The position numbers and the translations under genes were made by a program. A stretch of DNA of 45,477 nt from a virus, in the IMG/VR virus record IMGVR_UViG_3300042309_000455, positions 1 through 45,477 of that record; one strand, written 5' to 3'. Within the stretch, counting starts at the first letter, position 1. The number at the start of each line of letters is the position of its first letter. The notes below the pieces were generated by a model that did not search any database, was not told the DNA's origin, and was given only the letters and a program-made list of their open reading frames with translations. Positions 6,630-15,366 of this stretch are shown here, in pieces.

Positions 6630-8516
6630 ATGGCAAAGGTTAAAAAAGAAAAAATTGAGGAATCTTCTTTCGCTCCAATGATGGTAGAAGGCTCTACTCC
6701 TGCTCATGGCGGTGTAGCAAGCAGGGTTACCGAGACAAGAAGCCGTAGAAATGCCGCATCAACGATTGAGAGAACAGATCGTTTTCGCAATATCGATGAT
6801 GGAATGGTGCCATTTAACTATGCCACTGGATATAATTACAATAAGTCTAATATTGACGTAAGAGATACTGTAATTCTATGCCAAAAAGCTTATTATAATT
6901 TTGGTCTTTTTAGAAATACCATTGACCTAATGTCAGAATTGTCTTGTGGTAACATTCATCTTAAAGGTGGCAATAAAAGCGCAAGAGATTTCTTTCAAGC
7001 CTTATTTAACAAGATAAATATTACTGCTCTTCAAGATAAATTCTTTAGAGAGTATTATCGTTCTGGAAATGTTTTCATTTATAGATACGATACTACCATA
7101 AGAGAAGAAGATGTGTCTAAAATTAGCCAAGTTTTCGGATCTGAAGCTTTGGCGGCAAAAGTTTCTCTTCCTGCTAGATACATAATTATTAATCCAGCAG
7201 ATGTTCAAGTAAATGGTAACCTTTCTTTCAATAGAGGGCAGTACTATAAAGTATTGACTGATTATGAACTTGAGCAAATCAGACATCCAAGAACAGAAGA
7301 AGACAAAGAAATATTAGACTCTCTTGATCCATTAGTAAAAGAGCAAGTTTTAAAAGGAAAAGCTACAGCAGTTCTCTTACATTTGGATACCAAGAAATTC
7401 TATGCTGTATTCTACAAAAAGCAAGACTATGAACCTTTTGCTGTGCCTATGGGTTTCCCAGTTCTTGAAGATATTAGCGCAAAAATCGAAATGCGCCGTA
7501 TGGATATGGCTCTTACAAGAACAATCCAGCAAGTTATCTTGCTCGTAACAATGGGTGCTGAACCTGACAAGGGCGGCGTTAACCAAGAGAACTTAAAAAC
7601 AATGCAAAATCTCTTTGCTAATCAATCAATTGGCAGAGTTTTGATTGCAGACTATACAACAAAAGCAGAGTTTGTTATCCCTCAAATTGCTGACATTCTT
7701 GATCCTAAAAAGTATGAAGTAATTGATAAGGACATTAATATTGGATTAAATAATATCTTAATAACAAACGAAAAATTTGCTAACACTAGCGCAAAGATTT
7801 CTTTATTGAGTCAAAAATTATTACAAGCTAGACAAGCTTTCGTAACTGACTTTCTGCTTCCTGAAGTAAAAAGAATTTCTAAAGAAATTGGATTTAAAGT
7901 ATTTCCTACTCCTTTCTTTGAGGATATGGATCTCAAGACAGATCAAAATCTTAACAGAATTTATACTCGCCTTATTGAACTTGGAGTTCTCACTCCAGAA
8001 GAGGGTCTTAAGGCTATTGAAACGGGAGTCCTTCCAACTCCAGATGAGTCTGTTCAGTCTCAAACATCGTTTGTTGACTTGAAAGACAAAGGATTTTATC
8101 AGCCCTTAATTGGTGGTCCTAAAGTAGAAGCGGGTAGACCCGGAGGAACCACAGGGATTAAACAAGCTACCAAAAATGTTAAGCCAATCGGCACTTCTTC
8201 TAAAGCTAATTACAGTGTTATGAAATTAAAAAACATTGTAGAAGCTACAAGCAAATTAGGAGATGAAGTAGAAGCTTCTTTAAAGAAGAAACATAAGCTT
8301 AAAAAGCTAAACGATAAACAAAAAGAAGTTGCCCTTGATATTACTAAGATTATTGTCGCTAATGAAGACAAATCTAATTGGACTTCTAAAATAAATGAAT
8401 ATATTGAAACTCCTGTAGATAAAAATCCTCAAAGAATTGAAGAAATTCACGAAATAGCTTGCGAGCATCAAGTCGATTCTTACATGGCTAGTTTGCTGTA
8501 CCATAGCAAAATATAA
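6630..8516 (+). CDS. portal protein
   Basis: 628 residues. The gene directly follows the large terminase and precedes virion genes, which is the standard portal position. Residues about 80-150 (VILCQKAYYNFGLFRNTIDL, then FREYYRSGNVFIYRYD) resemble the portal wing start, 'xxYxxNPxxxxxIdxxxxFvxGG...ylxGNvfiy'. IINPADVQVNG and a central amphipathic stretch with many basic and acidic residues follow. The C-terminal 150 residues are Lys/Glu-rich with a Gly/Pro-rich linker (RPGGTTGIKQ), as in large-phage portals. The stop TAA shares its final A with the ATG of the next gene (TAATG at 8514-8518), implying translational coupling. It would form the dodecameric DNA channel at the capsid vertex. Confidence 0.85.
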   Translation: MAKVKKEKIEESSFAPMMVEGSTPAHGGVASRVTETRSRRNAASTIERTDRFRNIDDGMVPFNYATGYNYNKSNIDVRDTVILCQKAYYNFGLFRNTIDLMSELSCGNIHLKGGNKSARDFFQALFNKINITALQDKFFREYYRSGNVFIYRYDTTIREEDVSKISQVFGSEALAAKVSLPARYIIINPADVQVNGNLSFNRGQYYKVLTDYELEQIRHPRTEEDKEILDSLDPLVKEQVLKGKATAVLLHLDTKKFYAVFYKKQDYEPFAVPMGFPVLEDISAKIEMRRMDMALTRTIQQVILLVTMGAEPDKGGVNQENLKTMQNLFANQSIGRVLIADYTTKAEFVIPQIADILDPKKYEVIDKDINIGLNNILITNEKFANTSAKISLLSQKLLQARQAFVTDFLLPEVKRISKEIGFKVFPTPFFEDMDLKTDQNLNRIYTRLIELGVLTPEEGLKAIETGVLPTPDESVQSQTSFVDLKDKGFYQPLIGGPKVEAGRPGGTTGIKQATKNVKPIGTSSKANYSVMKLKNIVEATSKLGDEVEASLKKKHKLKKLNDKQKEVALDITKIIVANEDKSNWTSKINEYIETPVDKNPQRIEEIHEIACEHQVDSYMASLLYHSKI

Positions 8517-9790
8517 TGGCTACAAATAGAGTAATATATAATAACGAATTGCTATTCGTTGGACCTGCTCCAGCGAGTGGTTACTTTTTTTCTGATCCAA
8601 ATGGTAACTTGTTTAATACTGGGGTTTACAATCTAATTCAACCTCTTAAAAGAATAAATCAATTCAGTTATCAAATCAATACTCAGCCATTAAGATTCTC
8701 AGAGATTGGAAATGCTTCTGCAATTTATGATTATACATTAACCCCTCCTGATGTTAGTATTAGTTTTAATTATAACATAAAAGATTTGAGAAATGAAGCT
8801 CGTATGGGCTTCTATGTTAACCTCGGGCCTCCAAACTTAGACCAATTTGATGGCGGTCAAGTTTATCCTAGTGGCAATATCCTTTCTGGATTTTCTTTTG
8901 GAGATCAAAGTTATGCTTTTAATACAGACCTAACTCAAGCCACCAATAACACCTTTAAATATCCATTCAAATACAGAGATCAGCGTAATTTATTCTTAAC
9001 TATCACTCCAAATAATACAGACGCAATAGGAAATAATATTTCTGGCTTTCCAGTCTTAGCTTTTGGCAATTGCTACATAACTTCTTATGGAGTTCAGGCT
9101 CAAGTAAATGATTTTCCTAAAGCTACTGTTAATTATGCGGCTCATAATGTAATATACTATTCTTCTGGAATAAACGCAACATCTCCTTACCTAGATCCAA
9201 AAAGTGGCTCACTAAATACTGGGGTTCGTTTCAACATTCCAAACTACAATTCATTAGTGGAAGAAACTGGAAATGCTATTTCTGTTTTGCTTCCCGGTGA
9301 GATTGTTATTGATATTTATGATGTAAATTCTACTTCTAAAACTAAGTCTAATAGAATAGTTCAAGATGCTGCAATACAAAGCTTCAACTTTAGCGTTCCT
9401 CTAGAGAGAGAGCCTTTAAAAACATTAGGCTATGTTTATCCCGTAGATAGACAAATAAACACTCCAATTACTGTTGAAGGGTCTTTTTCTACTATTTATA
9501 GGAATTTAAACTATTCAGGAGATTTATTATCAGATATAAAGTCTAATTCTAAATACGATATTGTTATCAAGATGAATAAGAGTTCTGATACGATTATTAG
9601 ATACGATATCAGAGGCGCAAAATTCAAAGACTTGTCTTACGACTCTTCAATCGGTGCAAATGCTGTTTTAGATTTTAGTTTTTATTGTGATATGGATCTA
9701 AATTCTTATCCTCATTCTAATGGTTTGTTCATGAGCGGACTATTAAAAGGATTAAGTTACACGAATTTTAATACTAACGGTCCATTATAA
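8516..9790 (+). CDS. tail-tube-like structural protein, paralogue A
   Basis: 424 residues, beginning NRVIYNNELLFVGPAP and ending with a DSSIGANAVLDFSF...SNGLFMSG segment. Both ends and several internal landmarks (INQFSYQIN, FGNCYITSYGVQAQVNDFP, FSVPLEREPLKTLG) are shared with the two genes at 42430 and 44152, so the three form one family. The fold looks all-beta with no membrane segment. Paralogues of this kind near neck and tail genes fit tail-tube or tail-completion subunits. This copy is coupled by a 1-nt overlap to the portal gene, far from the other two, so it may be an adaptor or stopper built on the tube fold. Identity as a virion protein is likely; the specific role is unproven. Confidence 0.6.
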   Translation: MATNRVIYNNELLFVGPAPASGYFFSDPNGNLFNTGVYNLIQPLKRINQFSYQINTQPLRFSEIGNASAIYDYTLTPPDVSISFNYNIKDLRNEARMGFYVNLGPPNLDQFDGGQVYPSGNILSGFSFGDQSYAFNTDLTQATNNTFKYPFKYRDQRNLFLTITPNNTDAIGNNISGFPVLAFGNCYITSYGVQAQVNDFPKATVNYAAHNVIYYSSGINATSPYLDPKSGSLNTGVRFNIPNYNSLVEETGNAISVLLPGEIVIDIYDVNSTSKTKSNRIVQDAAIQSFNFSVPLEREPLKTLGYVYPVDRQINTPITVEGSFSTIYRNLNYSGDLLSDIKSNSKYDIVIKMNKSSDTIIRYDIRGAKFKDLSYDSSIGANAVLDFSFYCDMDLNSYPHSNGLFMSGLLKGLSYTNFNTNGPL

Positions 9791-9812
9791 TTTCCTTAAT
9801 CGGTAAATTTTA

Positions 9813-9828
9813 GTGTATAAATAATAAG
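9813..9828 (+). promoter_or_regulatory. late-promoter-like motif with exact TATAAATA
   Basis: GTGTATAAATAATAAG contains TATAAATA at 9816-9823, the T4-type late promoter octamer. The ATG at 9838 lies 14 nt beyond the octamer, so a typical start point would leave a leader of under about 10 nt. No Shine-Dalgarno is visible. Confidence 0.55.
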
Positions 9829-9837
9829 CTACAAAAT

Positions 9838-10407
9838 ATGAATCTACAGGGTTTAGAAATTGAAATCTTAGAATCAAAGAGGTCTGGGCCTAAAAGCTCT
9901 GCTCAGACCCCTTCGAAACCCTCTGAAAGACGCAAAGGATCTGCGAAAAATCCTGCCGGTAGCGCAGGTACAAAAAGCGACAAAGCAATACAGTTTTCTG
10001 CTAAAGTAGTAGAAGCTCTAAAAGCTAAAGTCAAAGAACACAACAGCAAATATTCTAAAAAAGTTTCTCTTTCTCAATTAAAGAAAGTATACCGCAGAGG
10101 CGCAGGTGCTTTTAGTTCAAGCCATAGACCCGGAAAGACCAGAGGGCAATGGGCAATGGCCCGTGTAAATACGTTTTTAAGAATGATGGCTGGCAAACCA
10201 GTTAAAGATTCTTATCGCAAAGCTGATAGCGATGTAGCTAGAGCTTCAGAGATTGATATCTCTGATTCTTGGGAGCCAAATGATGATGACTTTTCTCAAG
10301 CAGATACTGATATTCAAGACTATAATCTTGATTATGATTTTGAAGATGAGAATGATTTATACTTAGATACAGAGCAAGAAAAAGCAAACTGGTTAGAATA
10401 TATTTAA
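9838..10407 (+). CDS. conserved phage virion-associated small-domain protein
   Basis: 189 residues. A basic, Ser/Pro/Lys-rich N-terminus (about 1-55) leads into a helical domain (about 60-125) with KVSLSQLKKVYRRGAGAF, SSSHRPG, then QWAMARVNTFLRMM. This is a recognisable motif, VYxRGxGAfxsShRPGxxrxxWAmARVnxFL, that recurs in virion polyproteins of many large phages. The last 65 residues are strongly acidic and Tyr-rich. I know of no established biochemical role for the motif. It is followed one base later by the gene at 10409, which carries two further motifs from the same class of phage polyprotein. Confidence 0.6.
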   Translation: MNLQGLEIEILESKRSGPKSSAQTPSKPSERRKGSAKNPAGSAGTKSDKAIQFSAKVVEALKAKVKEHNSKYSKKVSLSQLKKVYRRGAGAFSSSHRPGKTRGQWAMARVNTFLRMMAGKPVKDSYRKADSDVARASEIDISDSWEPNDDDFSQADTDIQDYNLDYDFEDENDLYLDTEQEKANWLEYI

Positions 10408-10408
10408 T

Positions 10409-11416
10409 ATGAAAAACAAAGAACTAGAAATAGATATCTCCTCTAAGATTATCGCCGCAGATAAAGAGAAGAAGACTCTCAATAAACCTTTTAGAACTCC
10501 TAAAGGGCCAAAAAAGTTCTCTGTTTATGTAAAGAACGACAAAGGTAATATCGTTAAAGTTAATTTCGGTGATCCAAACATGGAAATTAAAAGAGACGAT
10601 CCCGCAAGAAGAAAGAGCTTTAGAGCTAGACACGGTTGCGATAAAAATCCCGGCCCTAAATGGAAAGCAAAATATTGGTCATGCAGACAATGGAGAAGCT
10701 CCGCTCCAGTCGAAGGTTCAGTTGCTATGGAGTCAGAGGCTAATAAAGGCTTGTGGTACAATATCCAAAAGAAGAAACAACGTCTTGGTAAAAATTATAA
10801 ACCAGCAAAGCCGGGGGATAAAGACTATCCAGATAAAGAGGCTCTCAAAAAGGCTCAAGCAGAAGAAGTAGATTGGGATGGCATTACATTTTTAGAAGAA
10901 GAACAGATTTTGGCTCTTTATCCTGAGTTAGCTCAGATTGTAGCTGAACCTGATGAAGAAATGGAAGAGATGGATGAAGAAGGAGAAATGGAAGAGTATA
11001 AAAATGAGTATTTAGAAATGTCTTTGGGTTCAATTGCTTCGATTAAGACTCATGCCGAAAATATTCTTAACGCCATTAATGATGAGAAAATTAAAGAAAA
11101 CTTAACAGAACCTTTTTTGCAAGCCAAAATTGCTATCACAGAAGATTACATGATAATGATACATAATTATGTAATGTTCGCTCAAGAGAGCGATGCTTCT
11201 TATCCTATGGGACCAATGTTTATGGTTGGAAATATGGTTAAGAACGTAAACAAAGACTGTGATCATTATGGAAGCGAAGGAGTTATAAAAGAAATTAAAG
11301 ATTTACCCAATCGCATGGGTAAAGTGATTTCTTATGAAGTTACAAATGAAGGTCCAACATACAAAAAGGGAGATCTTCTTACTAAAACGCAAGACCAGTT
11401 AGTTCAAATAGGTTAA
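10409..11416 (+). CDS. multi-motif conserved phage virion protein
   Basis: 335 residues with several short conserved blocks. Residues about 35-95 hold FSVYVKNDKGNIVKVNFGDP and RRKSFRARHGCDKNPGPKWK followed by YWSCRQW, a motif widespread in phage head-region proteins with two conserved Cys that might bind metal. Residues about 111-145 (GLWYNIQKKKQRLGKNYKPA, then GDKDYPDKEALKKA) resemble the 'GLWxNIxxKRxRI...PTxxAL' phage block. An acidic linker (about 178-200), a helical segment and a C-terminal beta region (EGVIKEIKDLPNRMGKVISY, then YKKGDLL) that looks KOW/SH3-like follow. The arrangement suggests a modular virion or scaffold-associated protein. No enzymatic function can be claimed. Confidence 0.6.
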   Translation: MKNKELEIDISSKIIAADKEKKTLNKPFRTPKGPKKFSVYVKNDKGNIVKVNFGDPNMEIKRDDPARRKSFRARHGCDKNPGPKWKAKYWSCRQWRSSAPVEGSVAMESEANKGLWYNIQKKKQRLGKNYKPAKPGDKDYPDKEALKKAQAEEVDWDGITFLEEEQILALYPELAQIVAEPDEEMEEMDEEGEMEEYKNEYLEMSLGSIASIKTHAENILNAINDEKIKENLTEPFLQAKIAITEDYMIMIHNYVMFAQESDASYPMGPMFMVGNMVKNVNKDCDHYGSEGVIKEIKDLPNRMGKVISYEVTNEGPTYKKGDLLTKTQDQLVQIG

Positions 11417-11419
11417 AGA

Positions 11420-11437
11420 GTGTATAAATACTAAAGG
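11420..11437 (+). promoter_or_regulatory. late-promoter-like motif with exact TATAAATA
   Basis: GTGTATAAATACTAAAGG contains TATAAATA at 11423-11430 and ends 2 nt before ATG 11440. AAGGA overlaps the end of the motif but is too close to the ATG for a normal Shine-Dalgarno. Confidence 0.55.
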
Positions 11438-11439
11438 AT

Positions 11440-11805
11440 ATGAATATACTGTCTGCAATGTTGGAGTTTCAAAATCAAGTCAAAATTTTCCATTGGCAAA
11501 CTTATGGTTATTCAGAGCATCAGAGTTTTGGAGAATTATATGATAGCCTTTCTGGACATATTGATGAATTTGTTGAAATTTTCATGGGTAAATATGGGCG
11601 CATCATTGCAAAAGATTCATTTGTGCTAACTCTTCAAAATTACAAATCCGTTAGCCCATTGGAGGCAATGAATAATTTTATTTCTTTCCTTAACTCTGAT
11701 CTACCTTCTCAGCTAGACCCTGCTAAGGATACTGATCTTCTAAATATCAGAGATGAAATTTTAGGAAGCGTTAATAAAACTAAATATTTACTAACTTTAA
11801 AATGA
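11440..11805 (+). CDS. Dps/ferritin-like protein
   Basis: 121 residues, helical. IFHWQTYGYSEHQSFGELYD then SLSGHIDEFVE matches the start of the Dps/ferritin-like bundle, 'xHWxxxGxxFxxxHxxxxxxyxxlxxxiDxxaE'. H18, H27, D42 and E46 fall where Dps ferroxidase ligands are expected, and the H-x14-D-x3-E spacing matches the family. At 121 residues it is shorter than bacterial Dps (about 150-170) and probably lacks the last helix. It sits in the head gene block with its own promoter-like motif and overlaps the next gene by 4 nt (ATGA). Roles as iron-dependent DNA protection, a virion component, or a ferritin fold without activity are all open. Confidence 0.65.
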   Translation: MNILSAMLEFQNQVKIFHWQTYGYSEHQSFGELYDSLSGHIDEFVEIFMGKYGRIIAKDSFVLTLQNYKSVSPLEAMNNFISFLNSDLPSQLDPAKDTDLLNIRDEILGSVNKTKYLLTLK

Positions 11806-12098
11806 AAGAATTTATAAGAAACGGAGTTCCTTCAGTATCAATCAGTACTGTTAATTTTACAACTACCGGCGTTGTAATCCAGCCGCCAACTGTTGGTAGA
11901 ATTTATATTACTGATGTTATTGCTACTAATTCTGCTATAACTTTAACTAATGCTTCTTCTGTTACTTCTGGAAATGTTTTAGCTTATGTAGCTCAAGGTA
12001 ATTGTAATTTTTCTGTACCTGTTAGAGTTCCTGATCTTTCAGGAGTAGCAATTTCTACAGCTAGTGCAATCGGCAGTATTAATTATTTTCTAGAATAA
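11802..12098 (+). CDS. small beta-rich protein in capsid gene block, unknown function
   Basis: 98 residues, overlapping the Dps-like gene by 4 nt and ending 2 nt before the protease-scaffold gene. The composition is rich in Thr, Ser, Val, Ile and Asn, with alternating hydrophobic residues (ISTVNFTTTGVVIQPPTVGR, IYITDVIATN), suggesting a small beta-sandwich or beta-barrel. There are no Cys pairs, signal peptide or membrane segment. Position among head genes suggests a minor capsid or decoration component, but I recognise no family. Confidence 0.6.
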   Translation: MKEFIRNGVPSVSISTVNFTTTGVVIQPPTVGRIYITDVIATNSAITLTNASSVTSGNVLAYVAQGNCNFSVPVRVPDLSGVAISTASAIGSINYFLE

Positions 12099-12100
12099 AT

Positions 12101-13570
12101 ATGAATTTTGATTTTTCAACAACGTTTAGTTCCTCAATAAGACCTTTAGTATCTGAGGAAAAAGATAAATATCTATCATTAGCCAGTCTAGTTGACGTAG
12201 GAAATTTCATTCCTGAAGTCAATGCTGATTCTAATATGGATCTTTTGCCTATTGCATTTAATGCTTGTGTTGTAAATCGTGTTAATAAAAATGGAGATGT
12301 AATTGATTCTTCTATTGCCGCTGAAGTATACAAAAATTTTATAAATAAACCAATTAACATTGAACATAATCGCTCAAATGTAGTTGGTGTTATTTTATCA
12401 GCAGGATTTTCTGAGTTTGGAACGGATTTGCCTCTTACAGAAGAGCAAGTAAAAGATAAAAAAGAGCCATACAACATTACTCTTGGCGGCGTTGTTTGGA
12501 AAATCGTAAATAAAGATCTAGCAAATGTAATAGAAGAGTCAAATGATCCTACTTCCAATAACTACATGAAAGTTAGTGCCTCTTGGGAGCTAGGATTTAA
12601 TGATTTTGAGATAGCTGTTTTAGAAGGCGGCGAGAAAAATATAGAGAACGCTTCCATCATTTCTGACAAAGAAGAGATTGAAAAAATTAAAGGTAAATTA
12701 ACCGGATATGGCGGCAGCGGAAGAATAAGCGAAAATCAATCTGTTTACCGTAAAATTAAAGGAAGAGTGCTTCCTTTAGGAGTTGGCTTAACTGCGAATC
12801 CCGCCGCTGATGTCGCCGGTGTTAGTATTAAAAAACTAGAATCAGAAGAAATGATACAGCAAAAAGCAGAAGAAATTTCACAAACCCTAGAATCTAATGT
12901 AATTATCGAAAGAAAGAATATGAAAATATCTGAAGTATCGCAAATTACTGATGAGTTGCTTAAAGAAGCAACCGCTTCTTCCATCAGAGATTTCATTGGA
13001 GAGCAACTCAAAGAAGCCTCTGAGAAATTTGCTGCTGAGAAGAAAGCAAAAGAAGACGCAATCAAGAATGCTGAAGAGAAGTACGCTAGTCTCTCTACTG
13101 ATTCTGAAAACCTAAAGAAAGAACTTGAGACCCTCAAGCAATCTTTAGAAACCCTACAACAAGAAAAAGCTTCTAAGGAGAAGCAAGAACTATTCTCTTC
13201 CAGAATGGCTGGACTTGATGAAGAGTTTGATCTTGATTCAGAAGATAGGGAAGTAATTGCTAACGATATCAGAGATTTAGACGATGATTCTTTCGCCGCC
13301 TACAAAAAGAAAATGGGCGTTCTAATGAAGGAGAAGAACAAAGCTTATAAAGCCTCTAAGATGCCAAAAGAAGAGAAAAAAGAGACAATGGCTACAGAGG
13401 ACAAGCAATCTGTTGCTTCTACCGAAAATGCTACTGTCGTTGATGACGCTATTAGCAACGGAACTCAGCAAACTGACAAGATTACTGCTGGCGTTGTTGC
13501 TCCATCAAAGACAATTAAGCAAAAATATCAATCAGCTTTTAATGACGAAGGCTTCGTTATTACAAAATAA
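12101..13570 (+). CDS. prohead maturation protease fused to capsid scaffold
   Basis: 489 residues. The N-terminal half (about 1-255) has features of a prohead serine protease: INIEHNRSNVVGVI with candidate catalytic His 89, and YMKVSASWELGF with candidate Ser 159 or 161, about 70 residues later. From about 270 to 400 the protein becomes Lys/Glu/Ala-rich with heptad character (AEKKAKEDAIKNAEEKYASL, then LKKELETLKQSLETLQQEK), typical of a scaffold coiled coil. The C-terminus (NDEGFVITK) is short and polar. It is immediately upstream of the decoration and major capsid genes, as expected. An in-frame ATG at 12920 (residue 274) begins the scaffold-like part and might give a separate scaffold product. 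The protease family is not certain from sequence alone. Confidence 0.7.
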   Translation: MNFDFSTTFSSSIRPLVSEEKDKYLSLASLVDVGNFIPEVNADSNMDLLPIAFNACVVNRVNKNGDVIDSSIAAEVYKNFINKPINIEHNRSNVVGVILSAGFSEFGTDLPLTEEQVKDKKEPYNITLGGVVWKIVNKDLANVIEESNDPTSNNYMKVSASWELGFNDFEIAVLEGGEKNIENASIISDKEEIEKIKGKLTGYGGSGRISENQSVYRKIKGRVLPLGVGLTANPAADVAGVSIKKLESEEMIQQKAEEISQTLESNVIIERKNMKISEVSQITDELLKEATASSIRDFIGEQLKEASEKFAAEKKAKEDAIKNAEEKYASLSTDSENLKKELETLKQSLETLQQEKASKEKQELFSSRMAGLDEEFDLDSEDREVIANDIRDLDDDSFAAYKKKMGVLMKEKNKAYKASKMPKEEKKETMATEDKQSVASTENATVVDDAISNGTQQTDKITAGVVAPSKTIKQKYQSAFNDEGFVITK

Positions 13571-13601
13571 ACAAACAATAAATATATAATAGGAAAACAC
13601 T

Positions 13602-14171
13602 ATGCCATATTCATCTACTAAAAGATTAATTAAACCATTTCGTGGTTATGGTGAGCATGAAGTTATCAACATGTTCGCTTTTGATCTCGAAACTGTAAAC
13701 AAAGGAACTTTCGTTAAAGTCCTTGGCTCAGGTTGGAGAAACACTGACGACGCTCTAAACATTCTATCAAATGGTGCTGTAGGAGCTTCTTACAGCAACG
13801 TCGTTTCTGATCGTTATTCCACCACTGCTCGCGTTACTACTGCTGGCACTGGAGACTTGGGCAAGGTTATCGGAATCCTTCTCAATGACGTTCGTGAAAC
13901 AGACGAAAACGGCGAGAAACTTATCTATAACCCTCGCAAAGCTGCTGAGTTGAGCGCAGTTGTCTCTGGACAAACTGTTCCCGTTCTCAAGCGCGGCATC
14001 ATCTTGGCTTATGCAACTGGAGCTACCGCTGGTAACTCTGCTTTCATCAATGCTAATGGTGAATTGGAAACCAATGCTGTCATTTATGGTGGTAGCGGTG
14101 GTGCTAAGGTTGGAACTTATTTAGGTTCTGCTGATACTGATGGCTATGCCTTATTGAACCTCGACCTATAA
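13602..14171 (+). CDS. probable capsid decoration/stabilisation protein
   Basis: 189 residues between the protease-scaffold gene and the major capsid gene, a common position for head decoration proteins. The sequence is Gly/Ala/Thr/Val-rich and beta-like (FVKVLGSGWRN, TVPVLKRGIILAYATGATAG, GGAKVGTYLGSADTDGYALL), with no Cys and no signal peptide. AGGA at 13591-13594 lies 7 nt before the ATG, one of the better ribosome sites in the window. Like the capsid gene, it uses many C-ending codons (CTC, TTC, AAC, CGC), a sign of high expression. Decoration function is inferred from position and composition. Confidence 0.6.
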   Translation: MPYSSTKRLIKPFRGYGEHEVINMFAFDLETVNKGTFVKVLGSGWRNTDDALNILSNGAVGASYSNVVSDRYSTTARVTTAGTGDLGKVIGILLNDVRETDENGEKLIYNPRKAAELSAVVSGQTVPVLKRGIILAYATGATAGNSAFINANGELETNAVIYGGSGGAKVGTYLGSADTDGYALLNLDL

Positions 14172-14208
14172 TAACCAACAAGAACAACTAACTAATTAAC
14201 TAAATAAT

Positions 14209-15366
14209 ATGAGACTTAAATTAAAAAATACGCCAGAACAAGTAGAGCTAATCAAAAAGGTTGGTTCTCGCAATGTCGTTGAGTCCGCTGAAGCTATGGA
14301 GGCTTTGGCCGCTTTCGTTGGACCAGTTATCCAAAAGGTACTCGCTCAAGCTGGTACTGCCGGTATGATCTATAGAGATATGGAGTTTAATGAGGACGAT
14401 AGTCCTTCTTATCCTCTTGATCTCTATTACAATGAGGCTGCTGGTCTAGTTTCCGTCTGGGCACAAAATGTTGCTGGTGGTCTACCCTCCAACTACATGG
14501 ATCAACCAGTTCAAGAGTTGAAGATTGCTACTTACCGTCTTGACTCTGCCGTTTCCTTCAACAAGAAGTATGCTCGCAAAGCTCGTCTTGACGTAGTTAG
14601 CGGAGCTTTGGATCGCATGGCTCAAGAGGTTCTTGTTAAGCAAGAGCGCAATGCTTGGGCTGTTATTCTTAAGGCTCTAGCCAACGCCTCCACCAAGGAT
14701 GGACGTTCAGTTGCTTTCGGAACTTCTGGAGCTTTGAAGCACATTCTCTCTCCTTCTCAAACTTTCTCTGGAGCTACATTTAATCTTCAAATGTTAAATG
14801 AATTGATCCTCCGCACCAAGAGAATTAATGTTTCTTTTGCTGGTGGTACTCCTTCTGATAATTCTGCTCGCGGCTTGACTGATCTTTTCGTCAGTCCTGA
14901 AGCTAAAGCTAAGATTCGTCAGTTCTCATTCAATCCTCTCTTTGGAACCAGTTCTACTACTCAAACTCAATTGTCTGAGGATGTTCGCACTGAGATCTTC
15001 AGAGGCGGTGGTATGGAAAGCCTCTTTGGCATCAATATCATTGAGTTGCTTGAGTTGGGTGCAAGCCAAAAGTATAACGTTCTTCTCAGTAACTTTACTG
15101 GTGCTAACACTTATCCTGATATTAACGGAAATACCGCTGCTGCTTTTGCCAGCACAGAGGAAATTGCTATCGGACTTGATCTAAGCCGCGATGCTTTCAT
15201 TCGCCCAGTTGCTACAAACGCTGAGAGCGGTGGACAACTCACTGTTCTCCCTGATGATCAATTCATCACCCGCGCCGAGAAGACTGGATTCTACGGATTC
15301 CTAGAGGAAGGCCGTATCTGTATCGACGCTCGCGCTGTCGTCGGTATGAGATTCGATGACGTATAA
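14209..15366 (+). CDS. major capsid protein
   Basis: 385 residues. Position after protease, scaffold and decoration genes and directly before a strong terminator fits the major capsid gene. The N-terminal part is helical (VESAEAMEALAAFVGPVIQK), followed by an extended MIYRDMEFNEDDSPSYPLDL segment and a helix at VLVKQERNAWAVILKALAN, consistent with an N-arm, E-loop and spine helix of an HK97-like fold. The C-terminus (ISRAEKTGFYGFLEEGR-like segment, then IDARAVVGMRF) is typical of large-phage capsid proteins. Codon choice shifts visibly towards C-ending codons and higher G+C than its neighbours. No Shine-Dalgarno is visible before ATG 14209. I see no T4 gp23-like sequence similarity beyond general layout. 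Confidence 0.8.
   Translation: MRLKLKNTPEQVELIKKVGSRNVVESAEAMEALAAFVGPVIQKVLAQAGTAGMIYRDMEFNEDDSPSYPLDLYYNEAAGLVSVWAQNVAGGLPSNYMDQPVQELKIATYRLDSAVSFNKKYARKARLDVVSGALDRMAQEVLVKQERNAWAVILKALANASTKDGRSVAFGTSGALKHILSPSQTFSGATFNLQMLNELILRTKRINVSFAGGTPSDNSARGLTDLFVSPEAKAKIRQFSFNPLFGTSSTTQTQLSEDVRTEIFRGGGMESLFGINIIELLELGASQKYNVLLSNFTGANTYPDINGNTAAAFASTEEIAIGLDLSRDAFIRPVATNAESGGQLTVLPDDQFITRAEKTGFYGFLEEGRICIDARAVVGMRFDDV

Noticed and set aside
13580-13593. AAATATATAATAGG before the decoration gene as a promoter copy
   Set aside because: Only the end of the motif matches and the GTG is missing. The AGGA there is better explained as the ribosome site.
14942-15184. Out-of-frame open frame inside the major capsid gene
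   Set aside because: It is fully inside a strongly codon-biased gene, has no ribosome site and no recognisable domain.
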